From assembly GCA_009778135.1 (NCBI GenBank), contig WRKJ01000088.1:1-34417 (forward strand): 34,417 bases of DNA, written 5' to 3'. Under the pieces are notes generated by a model. It searched no databases. It had not been told where the DNA came from and worked only from the letters and a program-made list of their open reading frames with translations. A program made the position numbers and the translations under genes. Origin of the DNA: Defluviitaleaceae bacterium (GTDB lineage Bacteria > Bacillota_I > Bacilli_A > MOL361 > Turicibacteraceae). The first letter of the stretch is position 1. Each line of letters opens with the position of its first letter. Below are positions 1 to 8,152 of the stretch, one piece after another.

Positions 1-74
1 CGTACTCTTCTTGTTTCACGGTTCATTTTAGTTAGGCGCTCATTTAACTCACGAAAAGAGATCACCGGTCTCAT
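1..74 (-). CDS. Small protein, N-terminus only (cut by window edge)
   Basis: An open frame starts with ATG at 72-74 and runs off the left edge after 24 codons (begins MRPVISFREL). The ATG overlaps the TGA of the preceding 47-aa gene as ATGA, which is typical of translationally coupled genes. The visible part is polar and rich in Arg and Asn and looks helical. I do not recognise the family. Overlapping small helical proteins occur next to type VII secretion/LXG toxin genes in Bacillota, but nothing here proves that. Confidence 0.5.
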   Translation of the reverse strand, partial: MRPVISFRELNERLTKMNRETRRV

Positions 75-214
75 GATGTTTCACCTGTTGTATTCGTTAG
101 TGTTGCAATTGTTGTTCTTACTTTATTACGTTCGCTTTCAGCATTTGTCCACCGTGTTCTTAATGGCGGCAATTGATTATCTATTTGTGTGATCCTTACT
201 GCATTGGATGTCAT
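71..214 (-). CDS. Small hypothetical protein, 47 aa
   Basis: ATG at 212-214, stop TGA at 71-73. A full AAGGAGG site lies at 226-232, 11 nt upstream, and a good sigma-A promoter lies at 257-285, so this short frame is probably a real first gene of an operon. The protein begins MTSNAVRITQ, contains one Trp in a polar, probably helical stretch (LRTRWTNAESERNK), and has no signal peptide or membrane segment. An alternative ATG at 219-221 sits closer to the Shine-Dalgarno but gives only 14 codons. It overlaps the next gene by ATGA. The family is unrecognised; a secretion-helper protein for the gene beyond the edge is one guess. Confidence 0.55.
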   Translation of the reverse strand: MTSNAVRITQIDNQLPPLRTRWTNAESERNKVRTTIATLTNTTGETS

Positions 215-256
215 GGCTCATTTAGCCTCCTTCCTTATTAAATTTTAATAACCAAC

Positions 257-285
257 AGTATATCGAATTTCAAAGGTAAAAGCAA
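257..285 (-). promoter_or_regulatory. Sigma-A promoter for the 47-aa gene
   Basis: On the minus strand TTGCTT (280-285), a 17-nt spacer and TATACT (257-262). The transcript would begin near 250, leaving a short leader that carries the AAGGAGG site at 226-232. Confidence 0.65.
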
Positions 286-435
286 CATATCATGTCAAAA
301 AATAACAAAAAACATGTTCGCTTACAAGGACTAAATGAAAAATAATGTACAGGATTTTATATCGGCAGATGGCTTTGCAAGTTATTGAGTCGTGTAACGG
401 TTTTCCTCCTCTTGTACAAGTCCACCTATAAACGT

Positions 436-479
436 AAAATGCCAAACACAATTGCTTTCGCACCTGCATTTGGCATTTT
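436..479. repeat. Perfect 11-bp inverted repeat in non-coding DNA
   Basis: AAAATGCCAAA at 436-446 is mirrored by TTTGGCATTTT at 469-479 with a 22-nt loop. It lies between the transposase-like relic and the small-gene promoter, in the stretch 290-506 where I see no convincing gene. It could be a weak terminator or a remnant end of a mobile element. Confidence 0.5.
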
Positions 480-506
480 GGTTGGCATAAAGTTTCCATC
501 ACTAAA

Positions 507-641
507 TCATTTTAAAGGCTTGGGACTAAAAAAGTAACGAACTGAGGGATTGATATAAGGCTTGTTATGTTTCATCATGCGATAAAGCATATTGATCAAT
601 CGACGTTGTACTGCTTTGATCACTTGGTTTTTAACCTTGTC
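507..641 (-). pseudogene. Relic resembling an IS110/IS116-type transposase C-terminus
   Basis: A 44-codon open frame without a start codon ends at TGA 507-509. Its core (VIKAVQRRLINMLYRMMK, followed by NKPYINP) has the pattern of the C-terminal end of IS110/IS116/IS902 transposases, where an Ala-Val-x-Arg-Lys-Leu-Leu helix is followed by a short Lys-x-x-x-Pro-Tyr tail. The frame is continuous with the upstream SH3b gene except for the TAG at 642-644. There is no catalytic region, so this is at most a decayed fragment. The match is by eye and could be coincidental. Confidence 0.35.
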
Positions 642-2096
642 CTAATTAAAATTCGTTTTATCTAAGTATCTATGGTTTTTAACATAGTTCTTGACAGCTA
701 TTTGTCTCGGTACATAATAAGGCAAATCTAAGTGTGAAGGTGCACCCGTATTTCCCTCATAGGGTCTCACATGCACCTGTTCTTGTTTTAAATAGCCTGT
801 GACACCTTCAACTGTGACCCGAAACCATTCTCTACTTCTAGCACGGACTTGCATGGTCTGTCCTGCAAACACATGCTTCATCTTCTCATAAGTCATGTTG
901 GGACCACGCATCAAATCAGCATAAACGAGCATCACACCTTGTGATACCAAATAGATCATGGATCTGGGCACATAACCGGTTTGTCCATCAACACGAATAC
1001 GCACCCATTGCTCTTCTGGATGATAATTAATAATGGCGATGTTCGCCCCTCTATTGAGTCTACGCAATTCACGATACGTCGCATCAGGTCCTTCTTGCAA
1101 AGAAGTCTGTACATTCACTCTGCCACTTTGCGTTGTCGTCGTCATCCTTGAAAAGGGATTTCCTAAAGGATTATCACCCCTTTCATCGGGTACGGGTAAG
1201 TCATGCACATGACGACTAAGCACCCAAGCATGTCTATCACTTCCACCTACATTCGACACGACACGATAAAAATCATCACCTCCATGCGTGACACGTCCCA
1301 AAACCGTAATGGCTGTTCCTTGATCCAGCTTTGCATAGGAATGACTTGTCGTATCTGCATGGCGTCGCAATGAAATCGGTTCGGAAATTGTCGTCATGCG
1401 ATCATAATACTCAAGTTGGTTTCTAACAACCCAGCCTTCGATGACTTCACCTTCTGTATGAATGACAATTTGAGAAAAGCCTGTATTTGAATGCTGTAAA
1501 ACATACAAGACCGTGCCATAAGCCATTGTCCCTAATCGTTGAGATGCCGCATAAGGACTTTGGCGCAAATAAACTTGCATCAACGTGCGGTGTGGTCGCT
1601 TGGCTTGCTCAATATCCAAATACCGATCTCTGACCCAACCATCTATCCCGTCAATTCGAACATGTGCCCAATTGTTCGTTATATAGCGAACATTAACCCT
1701 TCGCCCATTCCCAACAGTCGAAACAACAGCGGTGGCATCATCAGGTTCCAAGTGAACATTGGCAACACGAATACCAATCCCAAACTGCTGGGTACGCGTC
1801 ACACTTTCGCTAGGAATGTAGCCGGTTAACCCTTCAAAAGAAACACGCGTATACAAACCATGACGACCTGTTATCATCACATTACGATTTCGATTCATCA
1901 TGCCTTCTTTCTGACCACGGCCTTCAGGTTCTGAGTAAACCGCTACATCGTTTAACATCACGCCGCTCTGCCTAAGAACCGTCGTTTCATTTCCACAAAC
2001 AGTAAGATCAGAAATGAACAATAAAACAATCAGCACGAGTAAGTTTAATCCTAGCGCAGCAAAACGTAAGTAATGGCGCATATTGGCGTGTCTCAT
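642..2096 (-). CDS. SH3b-repeat surface/secreted protein (paralogue of 9615-10988)
   Basis: About 480 residues. A hydrophobic N-terminal segment (LGLNLLVLIVLLFISDL) serves as signal or anchor, followed by about six to seven bacterial SH3-type repeats marked by the pattern W-x-x-V-R-V-x-G-x-x-G-Y/W-V. The tail contains NTGAPSHLDLP, close to NSGAPRRLDLP in the second copy, so the two genes are paralogues. SH3b repeats usually bind peptidoglycan. The frame is open up to 2252, but the ATG there would put 52 non-signal residues in front; ATG 2094-2096 or 2079-2081 gives a normal signal peptide. Neither has a clear Shine-Dalgarno. The C-terminus extends about 24 Lys-rich residues beyond the paralogue and ends at TAG in frame with a transposase-like relic. 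No enzymatic domain is visible. Confidence 0.8.
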   Translation of the reverse strand: MRHANMRHYLRFAALGLNLLVLIVLLFISDLTVCGNETTVLRQSGVMLNDVAVYSEPEGRGQKEGMMNRNRNVMITGRHGLYTRVSFEGLTGYIPSESVTRTQQFGIGIRVANVHLEPDDATAVVSTVGNGRRVNVRYITNNWAHVRIDGIDGWVRDRYLDIEQAKRPHRTLMQVYLRQSPYAASQRLGTMAYGTVLYVLQHSNTGFSQIVIHTEGEVIEGWVVRNQLEYYDRMTTISEPISLRRHADTTSHSYAKLDQGTAITVLGRVTHGGDDFYRVVSNVGGSDRHAWVLSRHVHDLPVPDERGDNPLGNPFSRMTTTTQSGRVNVQTSLQEGPDATYRELRRLNRGANIAIINYHPEEQWVRIRVDGQTGYVPRSMIYLVSQGVMLVYADLMRGPNMTYEKMKHVFAGQTMQVRARSREWFRVTVEGVTGYLKQEQVHVRPYEGNTGAPSHLDLPYYVPRQIAVKNYVKNHRYLDKTNFN

Positions 2097-2203
2097 TTTC
2101 AAATACAAGGAAAAAACGAGGACGACTCGTACCAATGTCGGTAGCATTCGCCGGATGCTACCAGCATTAGGACGAGTTGACGCAGTAGCTGGAAATGAGA
2201 CAC
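2088..2203. repeat. Nested inverted repeats over the start of the SH3b gene
   Basis: Outer arms at 2088-2100 and 2191-2203 match at 12 of 13 positions (GTGTCTCATTTTC against GGAAATGAGACAC). Inside lies a hairpin with arms 2125-2147 and 2155-2177, 19 of 23 paired, and a 7-nt loop at 2148-2154. The left outer arm contains the candidate start codon at 2094-2096. No clear target-site duplication is seen. It may be a MITE-like insertion or a structured leader. Confidence 0.75.
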
Positions 2204-2260
2204 ATGAATAGGTGTGGTTACTTATGTTGTGATGCACTAGCTTTTTCATCATACTTAAAT

Positions 2261-2294
2261 AAGGAACCTAATGTCCTTAGACATCAAATTCCTT
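2261..2294 (-). terminator. Hairpin after tRNA-Ser, possible terminator
   Basis: On the minus strand AAGGAA (2289-2294) pairs with TTCCTT (2261-2266), with an inner GATGTC/GACATT stem. A short A/T-rich run (ATTTAAG) follows but not a clean T-tract. It lies 58 nt past the tRNA and could end that transcript. Confidence 0.4.
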
Positions 2295-2351
2295 GCTCCT
2301 CCGCTCTTCGAATGACATTTTCATTTAACTAACTTGATTTTATTTTTATAA

Positions 2352-2442
2352 TGGCGGAGATAGAGGGATTTGAACCCCCGCGCCAGTTGCCCGACCTAAT
2401 GCCTTTCCAAGGCATCCTCTTCAGCCACTTGAGTATATCTCC
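2352..2442 (-). tRNA. tRNA-Ser (GGA anticodon)
   Basis: The 91-nt sequence has an acceptor stem GGAGATA/TATCTCC, discriminator G and encoded CCA (2352-2354), the long variable arm typical of class II serine tRNAs, a T-arm with GGTTCAAATCC, and an anticodon loop with GGA at 2406-2408. It reads UCC/UCU serine codons. It starts 34 nt after the stop of the Pro-rich membrane protein gene, so it may be co-transcribed with it. Confidence 0.96.
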
Positions 2443-2445
2443 ATC

Positions 2446-2465
2446 AACCCAAATATTGGGTTTTA
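2446..2465. other. Short hairpin between tRNA and upstream gene
   Basis: AACCCAAATATTGGGTT is a nearly perfect palindrome. On the plus strand it is followed by a T-rich run (TTATTCTTTT), on the minus strand by the tRNA without a T-tract. It therefore looks like a plus-strand stop or a processing signal between the mRNA and the tRNA. Confidence 0.4.
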
Positions 2466-2475
2466 TTCTTTTAAT

Positions 2476-3015
2476 TTAGCCACCACCGTTATCCGCTTCT
2501 AACGTTGTTGGTTCTAATTCTACTGGTACTGTTGGTTCTATCGGTTCAGTCAGTAAAGGCTCCGTCGTTAATGGATCTGTCGGCGCCGGTTCTGTGACTT
2601 CCAATTCTATTGGCACTAAACCTGGAGACGGCTCTTCTGTTATTTCCGTTTGTTCAGGAAGCTCCACTTCTTCTATTTGCTGTTGTTCAGTCGGTTCAGG
2701 AGGAAGCGTTTGTGGCACATAGACAGGTTGATACACCGTTTCAGCTTCTGTTTCAATTTCAGATAATTCTTCACTTACCTCTTCTAACATCAATTGAATT
2801 CTCATATTGATTTGTTCTCGTAACACGTCAAAATCAGAAAGCGCGTAACGTTCCTTATTACCCACATCAATAAGCATGTTAGCATCCGCTTCAAAATCAG
2901 AAGCTCTTGCATTGTCCATATCACCCATAATTGATGCAACGATGCCCACACTTAACAAGTTCACAACCACAACCATTATCAGGTTGGGTATTTCTCCTTT
3001 AAACTTCATCCTCAT
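2476..3015 (-). CDS. Membrane-anchored protein with acidic Pro/Glu/Thr-rich tail
   Basis: 179 residues. A single membrane segment (LIMVVVVNLLSVGIVASIMG) near the N-terminus is followed by a predicted helical/coiled part with a Glu-rich run (LMLEEVSEELSEIETEAE) and a long low-complexity tail dominated by Pro, Glu and Thr that ends in Gly-Gly-Gly. Such tails usually span the cell wall. An ATG at 3061-3063 is in frame but lies inside the promoter, so the start is ATG 3013-3015 or ATG 3007-3009. The gene precedes tRNA-Ser and is divergent from the 76-aa membrane protein. No homologous family is recognised. Confidence 0.75.
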   Translation of the reverse strand: MRMKFKGEIPNLIMVVVVNLLSVGIVASIMGDMDNARASDFEADANMLIDVGNKERYALSDFDVLREQINMRIQLMLEEVSEELSEIETEAETVYQPVYVPQTLPPEPTEQQQIEEVELPEQTEITEEPSPGLVPIELEVTEPAPTDPLTTEPLLTEPIEPTVPVELEPTTLEADNGGG

Positions 3016-3051
3016 CACTCTTGCTCTCTTGTCATATCTCGCTACTGTCTT

Positions 3052-3080
3052 ATTGTACCACATTATGAATGACTTATCAA
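3052..3080 (-). promoter_or_regulatory. Strong sigma-A promoter for the Pro-rich membrane protein
   Basis: On the minus strand TTGATA (3075-3080), a 17-nt spacer, then TACAAT (3052-3057). It matches consensus at 5 of 6 positions in both boxes and rules out the ATG at 3061-3063 as start. Confidence 0.8.
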
Positions 3081-3154
3081 ACTTTTCGAATAAATACGTT
3101 TCGTTATCGCATACTATTACTCGAAAATGAAGACTTATTTACAAGGAGCATTTG

Positions 3155-3385
3155 ATGACAATCCAAATTTTTCTCAACATAACCCTACTTGCTACTTTCC
3201 TAATTGCTTTCAAAGCATTCATCACAAAACAACACAAGCGTCAAGCAACAGAAATAAAACAAGAAGATCAAGCTGACCTTCCTTTTCCAACTTCTGTCAT
3301 GAACGGTGACTTTTCATTTGAAGTCTCAGAAGAGCTGGTTGACTTTTTTCAAGATGAAGAAGTGGATCTTGACAGTGATGCTTAA
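3155..3385 (+). CDS. Small single-pass membrane protein, 76 aa
   Basis: ATG at 3155 has AAGGAG at 3143-3148 with 6-nt spacing; a TTG three bases earlier is too close to that site. The protein has one N-terminal membrane helix (IFLNITLLATFLIAFKAF), a short basic stretch and a soluble acidic tail that ends EELVDFFQDEEVDLDSDA. It is transcribed away from the Pro-rich protein and converges on the large transferase gene 30 nt downstream. No family is recognised. The acidic-aromatic end resembles that of the 51-aa gene at 14027-14182. Confidence 0.7.
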   Translation: MTIQIFLNITLLATFLIAFKAFITKQHKRQATEIKQEDQADLPFPTSVMNGDFSFEVSEELVDFFQDEEVDLDSDA

Positions 3386-3415
3386 AGCAATGTTTCGTGT
3401 GACAAACTCATGCGC

Positions 3416-6400
3416 TCATTTAAGTTTCAAATTCCGCTTCAAAATTTGTAACAGGGTTTCTTTATCTGAGCTATACAATTCTTCCTTCCGCGCGTTGATA
3501 AATTCAAAAGTTCGTTCGCTATTATGATGATCCACATGATCAAAATATTTATAGCGGTCGTTTTTAAACTGCTCTTTTTCCGAAAAGTTATTTTCGATGT
3601 AGTCATTGAGTTCTTGAATCAGACCCTCATGACTTTTTACCGTATCACCAAATACATCACGTTCAAGATCGATATAAGCCCCTTGATAAGCTTCATAATC
3701 TCTCAAGTCAAACTGATAAAAAATAATCGGTTTTCCCATGTAATACATATCCCACGCAATGCTCGAATAATCTGTTATTAAAATCGAACACGCCATTAAC
3801 ATCGACGCAACATCGACTTCACCAAAGGTATGAACATACATATTGGCGTGAGTACTGCGAAACTCCTGTGAATACATTTTAAATTTAGGATGTAACAGAA
3901 AGTGCAGTTCAAGCCCTTTCTCAATTAACAACTGACCTAAAAAAGGATCGTCTAATAATTTTTTATACGTTTGATAATAATTTGTCGCAATAAAATCTTC
4001 ACGCAAGGCACTATCTAACCAATCACGCCATGTTGGCATCACGAAGATTTTTTTCTTTTTTTCTTCATGCTGCCTATCCATTAAATTGTCCCATCGGCAT
4101 AACCCTGCTACCATCAACTCGTGTTCATTATAGCCTAAATATTTTTGGACAATTTCCTTTTCATAGTTCGAAGCAACTTCAAATACTTTGGGCCGCGCTG
4201 AATGGTTGCTAACCTTGAAAAAAGGAACTTTTTTAAATGCAATCACGCCATGTTGAAGAAAAACCAAATGTTTTTTATTCAACACATTTTGGATGCGTCC
4301 TTTTTGTGCCCGAATGTTATACACATGCTGCTTCGACTCTGATGCGATCAACAATTTACTCGCATATAAATAAACCATATACTTAAAACTCATATGAATA
4401 AGCAACCTGTCTTTCATTTGAGCCAGTTTCTGCATTTCATTAGAATTTTTCTTCAACACATAATAGAAATTATCATACTTTTTATGTTCATAGCAGTGTT
4501 TAAAGAAAGCAAAACCATTATCACTTGCAGTTTCTGCATTTTTTTCAAAGCCTAACCAAATTTTCTTTTTATCATAATGATTTTGGAAAAGCAAATACCA
4601 AAAATAAGCGACTTGTTCTTTCATCCTGTTAAAGTTCGTCTCACCTGGTTCAGGCAAGCGGTAAGTAAAAGACAGATACTTCCCCTCCAATAAATACGGG
4701 TAGATCTTAAAACCATTTTTAAAATAAATTTCAAACTGCCTAATTTTAAGGTAAATCGTCTTTTTAACCTGATACGTCGGATTTTCAATCCTTACATCGA
4801 ATTCATTCCCATCCAAACTAACAGCTAAATACAAATCATAATACAACGGAACATATGTCATTGATTTCACATCAAAATCAAATTCAATGGCATACAGTTG
4901 CTCATTCAGTTGATTGACTTGATGAATCGCTAACCGCCGCTCGACAACCTGTTTACTACTTCTTAACTTCAATAAAATGTTCAGAAATTCAATGTTAACA
5001 TCTTTAAAAACCTTTAATTCCAACCCAATCCGCACCACATTTGAACGGTTCTTCTCAAACTTAACAATTTTCATGTAAGAACTACTTTCCATCATTTCAG
5101 ATAGCATGTTCTTCTTAGCCGACAGTAAGCGAGAAATTAAATTATTAGTCAAAGACTGCGGAATTTTAGCAGCTTCACAATCTGCTAATACCTTATTGAT
5201 CCCTTCCAGTAACTCGCTTCTCATGGTTAAACTTGCTTGGACAACATTTTTCACATACAACGGTTCTTGATGAATCATCACCCGTTTTGCAGCAGTTAAA
5301 CTTTTGATAGCAAAAAGATAATCCGCTGATACAGTTTCATCAAATGTAATCAAATTGTTTTTTAGAAAATCAACTTTCAACAAATGCATATGATGCGTTA
5401 ACTTCAACTCACCCTCAGCAGTAATTTGCCCTAATGCAGATTCTCCAGTTTGAACTGAACGTCGATATTCCCCTGTATAGCGATACATCTGTCGATTTCG
5501 ATACTTACGGTATAAACTCACATGGTCATAAACTAAAACACCTTCAAAAAGCAAATCATCTAACGCATTCGCTTGAGCTTTGATATACAAATGCGCTAGC
5601 GCAACCTGTAGCAACGAATCATCACCGTTAATGAACAAAATATAATCACCTTTAGCACGTCTAATGGCTTCATTGGCACTAGCAGTCACCGTTTGACCTG
5701 CATTTGGTATGATCGTTATGCGTGCATCTTTGCTCGCTAAAACCTCTAATTGTTTTTGATGATCCTCAACAGTTTCGTGACTGATACATAAAATTTCAAT
5801 GTCAGTTAATGTTTGATTTTGGATGCTAACCAAGCAATCCCTCATCAAATTCCCTGAAAAAGAAGGCTCGACAACAATTGTAACTTTTACACCTGGCATG
5901 TTCAAAAACGATTCTTTAAGCTTTCTTTGTTCTGGAACAAGCGATTCATTTTTTCTCAAAGTTGGTCGATAAGTACTTAGTAAATCGTCATTTTGATCCA
6001 ATAAAACAGCGAGTTCTTCACGATGAGAAAGCGGAATATGCTTTTGAACTTCCAATAACGTTAATTCTGGCAGATACGTATGTTTTAAAAACAAAGCCAT
6101 TTCTAACCAACTGGCTTTTGTTTTCATCATTCTTAATGCATAAAGACCACTTCCCAATGCAGCTTTTTTAAAGCCAAGTCTGACTTCATGATACACGCCT
6201 TTTTCAATCAAAAACTGTTTGACTGCTTTATAAGCTTCATAAAAGCAAAATGGGTTTTGACCCAACGTTTCGACCAAGCTGGTTTCGCTTCCAACGCGAT
6301 AATGAAAGAGCCAACCGTCTGCTACAGTGATTCGTTGTGCAATCGCCATTGCACTTTGCACAAAAAAGATGTCATTAGAACTTCTCAACGCTTGAAATTT

Positions 6401-7951
6401 AAGGTTATTCTCTTTAATAAATGTCCGTTTAAACAATTTATTCCACGGTGCACCGTATCCGACAGAGAAAATAGTCTCGGGCGTATCAAGCCTAGAAAAT
6501 GGAAGTTTAGATGGCAGCATGTCATAGCGCATCTGATAGTCATACGTGACTTCAGTTGTTCTTAAATCATACTTTCCGCCAGCAGTCAAACAAATATCTG
6601 CCATGTCATCTTCTGCTTTACGGTACATTTTTTCTAACATGAGCGGCTCGAAAAAATCGTCAGCATCTAAAAACAGCACATACTTACCTCTTGCTTTTTC
6701 CATCCCATTATTGCGTGCGACACCTGCATATTGATTTTTCTGTGTGAAAAAGCTGACCCGTGAATCACGATTTGAATACGTTTTTAAAATGTCGACAGTT
6801 CCGTCAGTTGATCCATCATCCACACAAATGACTTCAAATGCTTTCAGCGTTTGCTTTAAAATACTGTCTAAACTCTTTCGTAGAAATAATTCGGCATTGT
6901 AGCAAGGCATGACAATGGAAATTTTAACTTCTTGTTCAATCATTTTCGAGGTGCCATCATAAACAACTGTTGCTAATTCTTCATCATCAGCTTCCATCAC
7001 ATAGGTAAGCAATCTCAAATGACTTTTTTGATTGGATAAAACATCTTTATATTTCCAGATTTCCAATTCTTCAAAATAAGTATGCTTCAAAAACAAAACG
7101 ACTTCTCGGACGGTTGAAACAGATCTTAACTTGGAAAGAACATGCCTAGCTGAAACCATATGGTACAAAATCAATGAACGTTTAAATGCTTCAAATAAGC
7201 CTTTTTCGATGAGATACGCACGCAGTTTTTTATTCGCATCGTAAAAAGAATACGGGTTTTGATCCATCGTTTCAACCAAACTGGTGCCAGAGTTGGTCGT
7301 TCTAAAATACAAGCATTCATTCACGACCGTGATGACATCTGCTTCAACAAGGGTTGCAATACAAAAGAAAAAATCATTGCTTCGTACCAAAGGCTGAAAC
7401 ATCAAACCGCTCTTTTCAACAAATGACTTTTGATATAAGCGATTCCACGGTGCTGTGTGGTGAATCCCGATTAAACGGTGAGCTAACTCTTTTCTTGAAA
7501 ATGGCTGTTCTAAAGGCACACTTTCTTTGATCGGATAAGCATAGGCGACTTCCTCTGTCTTTAAATCCAAAGTCCCTGCACCGAAAAGACAAATATCTGC
7601 ATTCGTTCGTTCGCTTTGTGCATAAACTTTTTCTAATGCAAAAGGCTCAAGCATGTCATCAGCATCCATAAAATATAAATACTTCCCATGGGCAACAGAC
7701 ATCCCATTATTTCTGGCCACCCCTGCGTATTCATTTTTTTGCATCAGTACCCGAACGCGTGGGTCGCCATCAGCGTACCTTTTCAAAATTTCCAAAGTTT
7801 GATCTGTCGACCCGTCATCGACACAAATAACTTCAATCTCGACCAATGATTGATTTAAAACGCTATCTAGACTTTTGCTCAATAAAGACGCTGCATTATA
7901 ACAAGGAATGATAACAGATACCTTTATGTTTTGATTGACCATACTTGACAT
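3416..7951 (-). CDS. Multidomain GT2 x3 – CDP-glycerol glycerophosphotransferase
   Basis: 1511 residues. Two GT2 domains (about 9-330 and 340-660) each carry VDDGSTD near the nucleotide site and a DADD metal motif. A third GT2-like unit (about 685-1000) keeps the fold signature but reads CISHETVED and FINGDD. The C-terminal part (about 1110-1511) is a TagB/TagF-type CDP-glycerol:poly(glycerophosphate) glycerophosphotransferase with FLQHGV, LLHPKF and ITDYSSIAWDMYYMGKP. No membrane span or signal is present, so it is cytoplasmic and probably membrane-associated. The inferred role is assembly of a glycosylated glycerol-phosphate or teichoic-acid-like polymer. The start has GAGGTG 8 nt upstream. 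It shares its promoter module with the GT61 gene. The acceptor and sugar are unknown. Confidence 0.9.
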   Translation of the reverse strand: MSSMVNQNIKVSVIIPCYNAASLLSKSLDSVLNQSLVEIEVICVDDGSTDQTLEILKRYADGDPRVRVLMQKNEYAGVARNNGMSVAHGKYLYFMDADDMLEPFALEKVYAQSERTNADICLFGAGTLDLKTEEVAYAYPIKESVPLEQPFSRKELAHRLIGIHHTAPWNRLYQKSFVEKSGLMFQPLVRSNDFFFCIATLVEADVITVVNECLYFRTTNSGTSLVETMDQNPYSFYDANKKLRAYLIEKGLFEAFKRSLILYHMVSARHVLSKLRSVSTVREVVLFLKHTYFEELEIWKYKDVLSNQKSHLRLLTYVMEADDEELATVVYDGTSKMIEQEVKISIVMPCYNAELFLRKSLDSILKQTLKAFEVICVDDGSTDGTVDILKTYSNRDSRVSFFTQKNQYAGVARNNGMEKARGKYVLFLDADDFFEPLMLEKMYRKAEDDMADICLTAGGKYDLRTTEVTYDYQMRYDMLPSKLPFSRLDTPETIFSVGYGAPWNKLFKRTFIKENNLKFQALRSSNDIFFVQSAMAIAQRITVADGWLFHYRVGSETSLVETLGQNPFCFYEAYKAVKQFLIEKGVYHEVRLGFKKAALGSGLYALRMMKTKASWLEMALFLKHTYLPELTLLEVQKHIPLSHREELAVLLDQNDDLLSTYRPTLRKNESLVPEQRKLKESFLNMPGVKVTIVVEPSFSGNLMRDCLVSIQNQTLTDIEILCISHETVEDHQKQLEVLASKDARITIIPNAGQTVTASANEAIRRAKGDYILFINGDDSLLQVALAHLYIKAQANALDDLLFEGVLVYDHVSLYRKYRNRQMYRYTGEYRRSVQTGESALGQITAEGELKLTHHMHLLKVDFLKNNLITFDETVSADYLFAIKSLTAAKRVMIHQEPLYVKNVVQASLTMRSELLEGINKVLADCEAAKIPQSLTNNLISRLLSAKKNMLSEMMESSSYMKIVKFEKNRSNVVRIGLELKVFKDVNIEFLNILLKLRSSKQVVERRLAIHQVNQLNEQLYAIEFDFDVKSMTYVPLYYDLYLAVSLDGNEFDVRIENPTYQVKKTIYLKIRQFEIYFKNGFKIYPYLLEGKYLSFTYRLPEPGETNFNRMKEQVAYFWYLLFQNHYDKKKIWLGFEKNAETASDNGFAFFKHCYEHKKYDNFYYVLKKNSNEMQKLAQMKDRLLIHMSFKYMVYLYASKLLIASESKQHVYNIRAQKGRIQNVLNKKHLVFLQHGVIAFKKVPFFKVSNHSARPKVFEVASNYEKEIVQKYLGYNEHELMVAGLCRWDNLMDRQHEEKKKKIFVMPTWRDWLDSALREDFIATNYYQTYKKLLDDPFLGQLLIEKGLELHFLLHPKFKMYSQEFRSTHANMYVHTFGEVDVASMLMACSILITDYSSIAWDMYYMGKPIIFYQFDLRDYEAYQGAYIDLERDVFGDTVKSHEGLIQELNDYIENNFSEKEQFKNDRYKYFDHVDHHNSERTFEFINARKEELYSSDKETLLQILKRNLKLK

Positions 7952-8028
7952 TCACCCAACACCTCATAGCGTGTTTATGACAGAAACGCTTCACTAACTC
8001 ACTTTAATTCCCAGTACTTTCAATATTG

Positions 8029-8069
8029 TAGTATACCACATCCTCCTCAAAAATGCATTAACTAAATTT
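8029..8069 (-). promoter_or_regulatory. Extended -10 promoter for the GT2 fusion gene (duplicated module)
   Basis: TGGTATACT lies at 8030-8038 on the minus strand (extended -10). The surrounding 41 positions match the segment at 9537-9577 at 32 positions. The region 8070-8152 between the two transferase genes holds only a weak CCTG/CAGG hairpin. Confidence 0.65.
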
Positions 8070-8152
8070 AATAATATCATTTTCAAGGATGACAACCTTA
8101 AAACCGACAATTTAAGCAATTGAACCTGTTAATCAGGGTCTAACACTTTTGA

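Noticed and set aside
290-502. 70-aa minus-strand frame
   Set aside because: Cys-rich, low-probability composition, overlaps a perfect inverted repeat and has no ribosome site.
2610-3130. Two plus-strand frames opposite the Pro-rich membrane protein
   Set aside because: They result from the low-complexity codons of the real gene on the other strand.
8080-8150. CCTG/CAGG stem after the GT61 gene as terminator
   Set aside because: Only 4-5 pairs and no T-tract.
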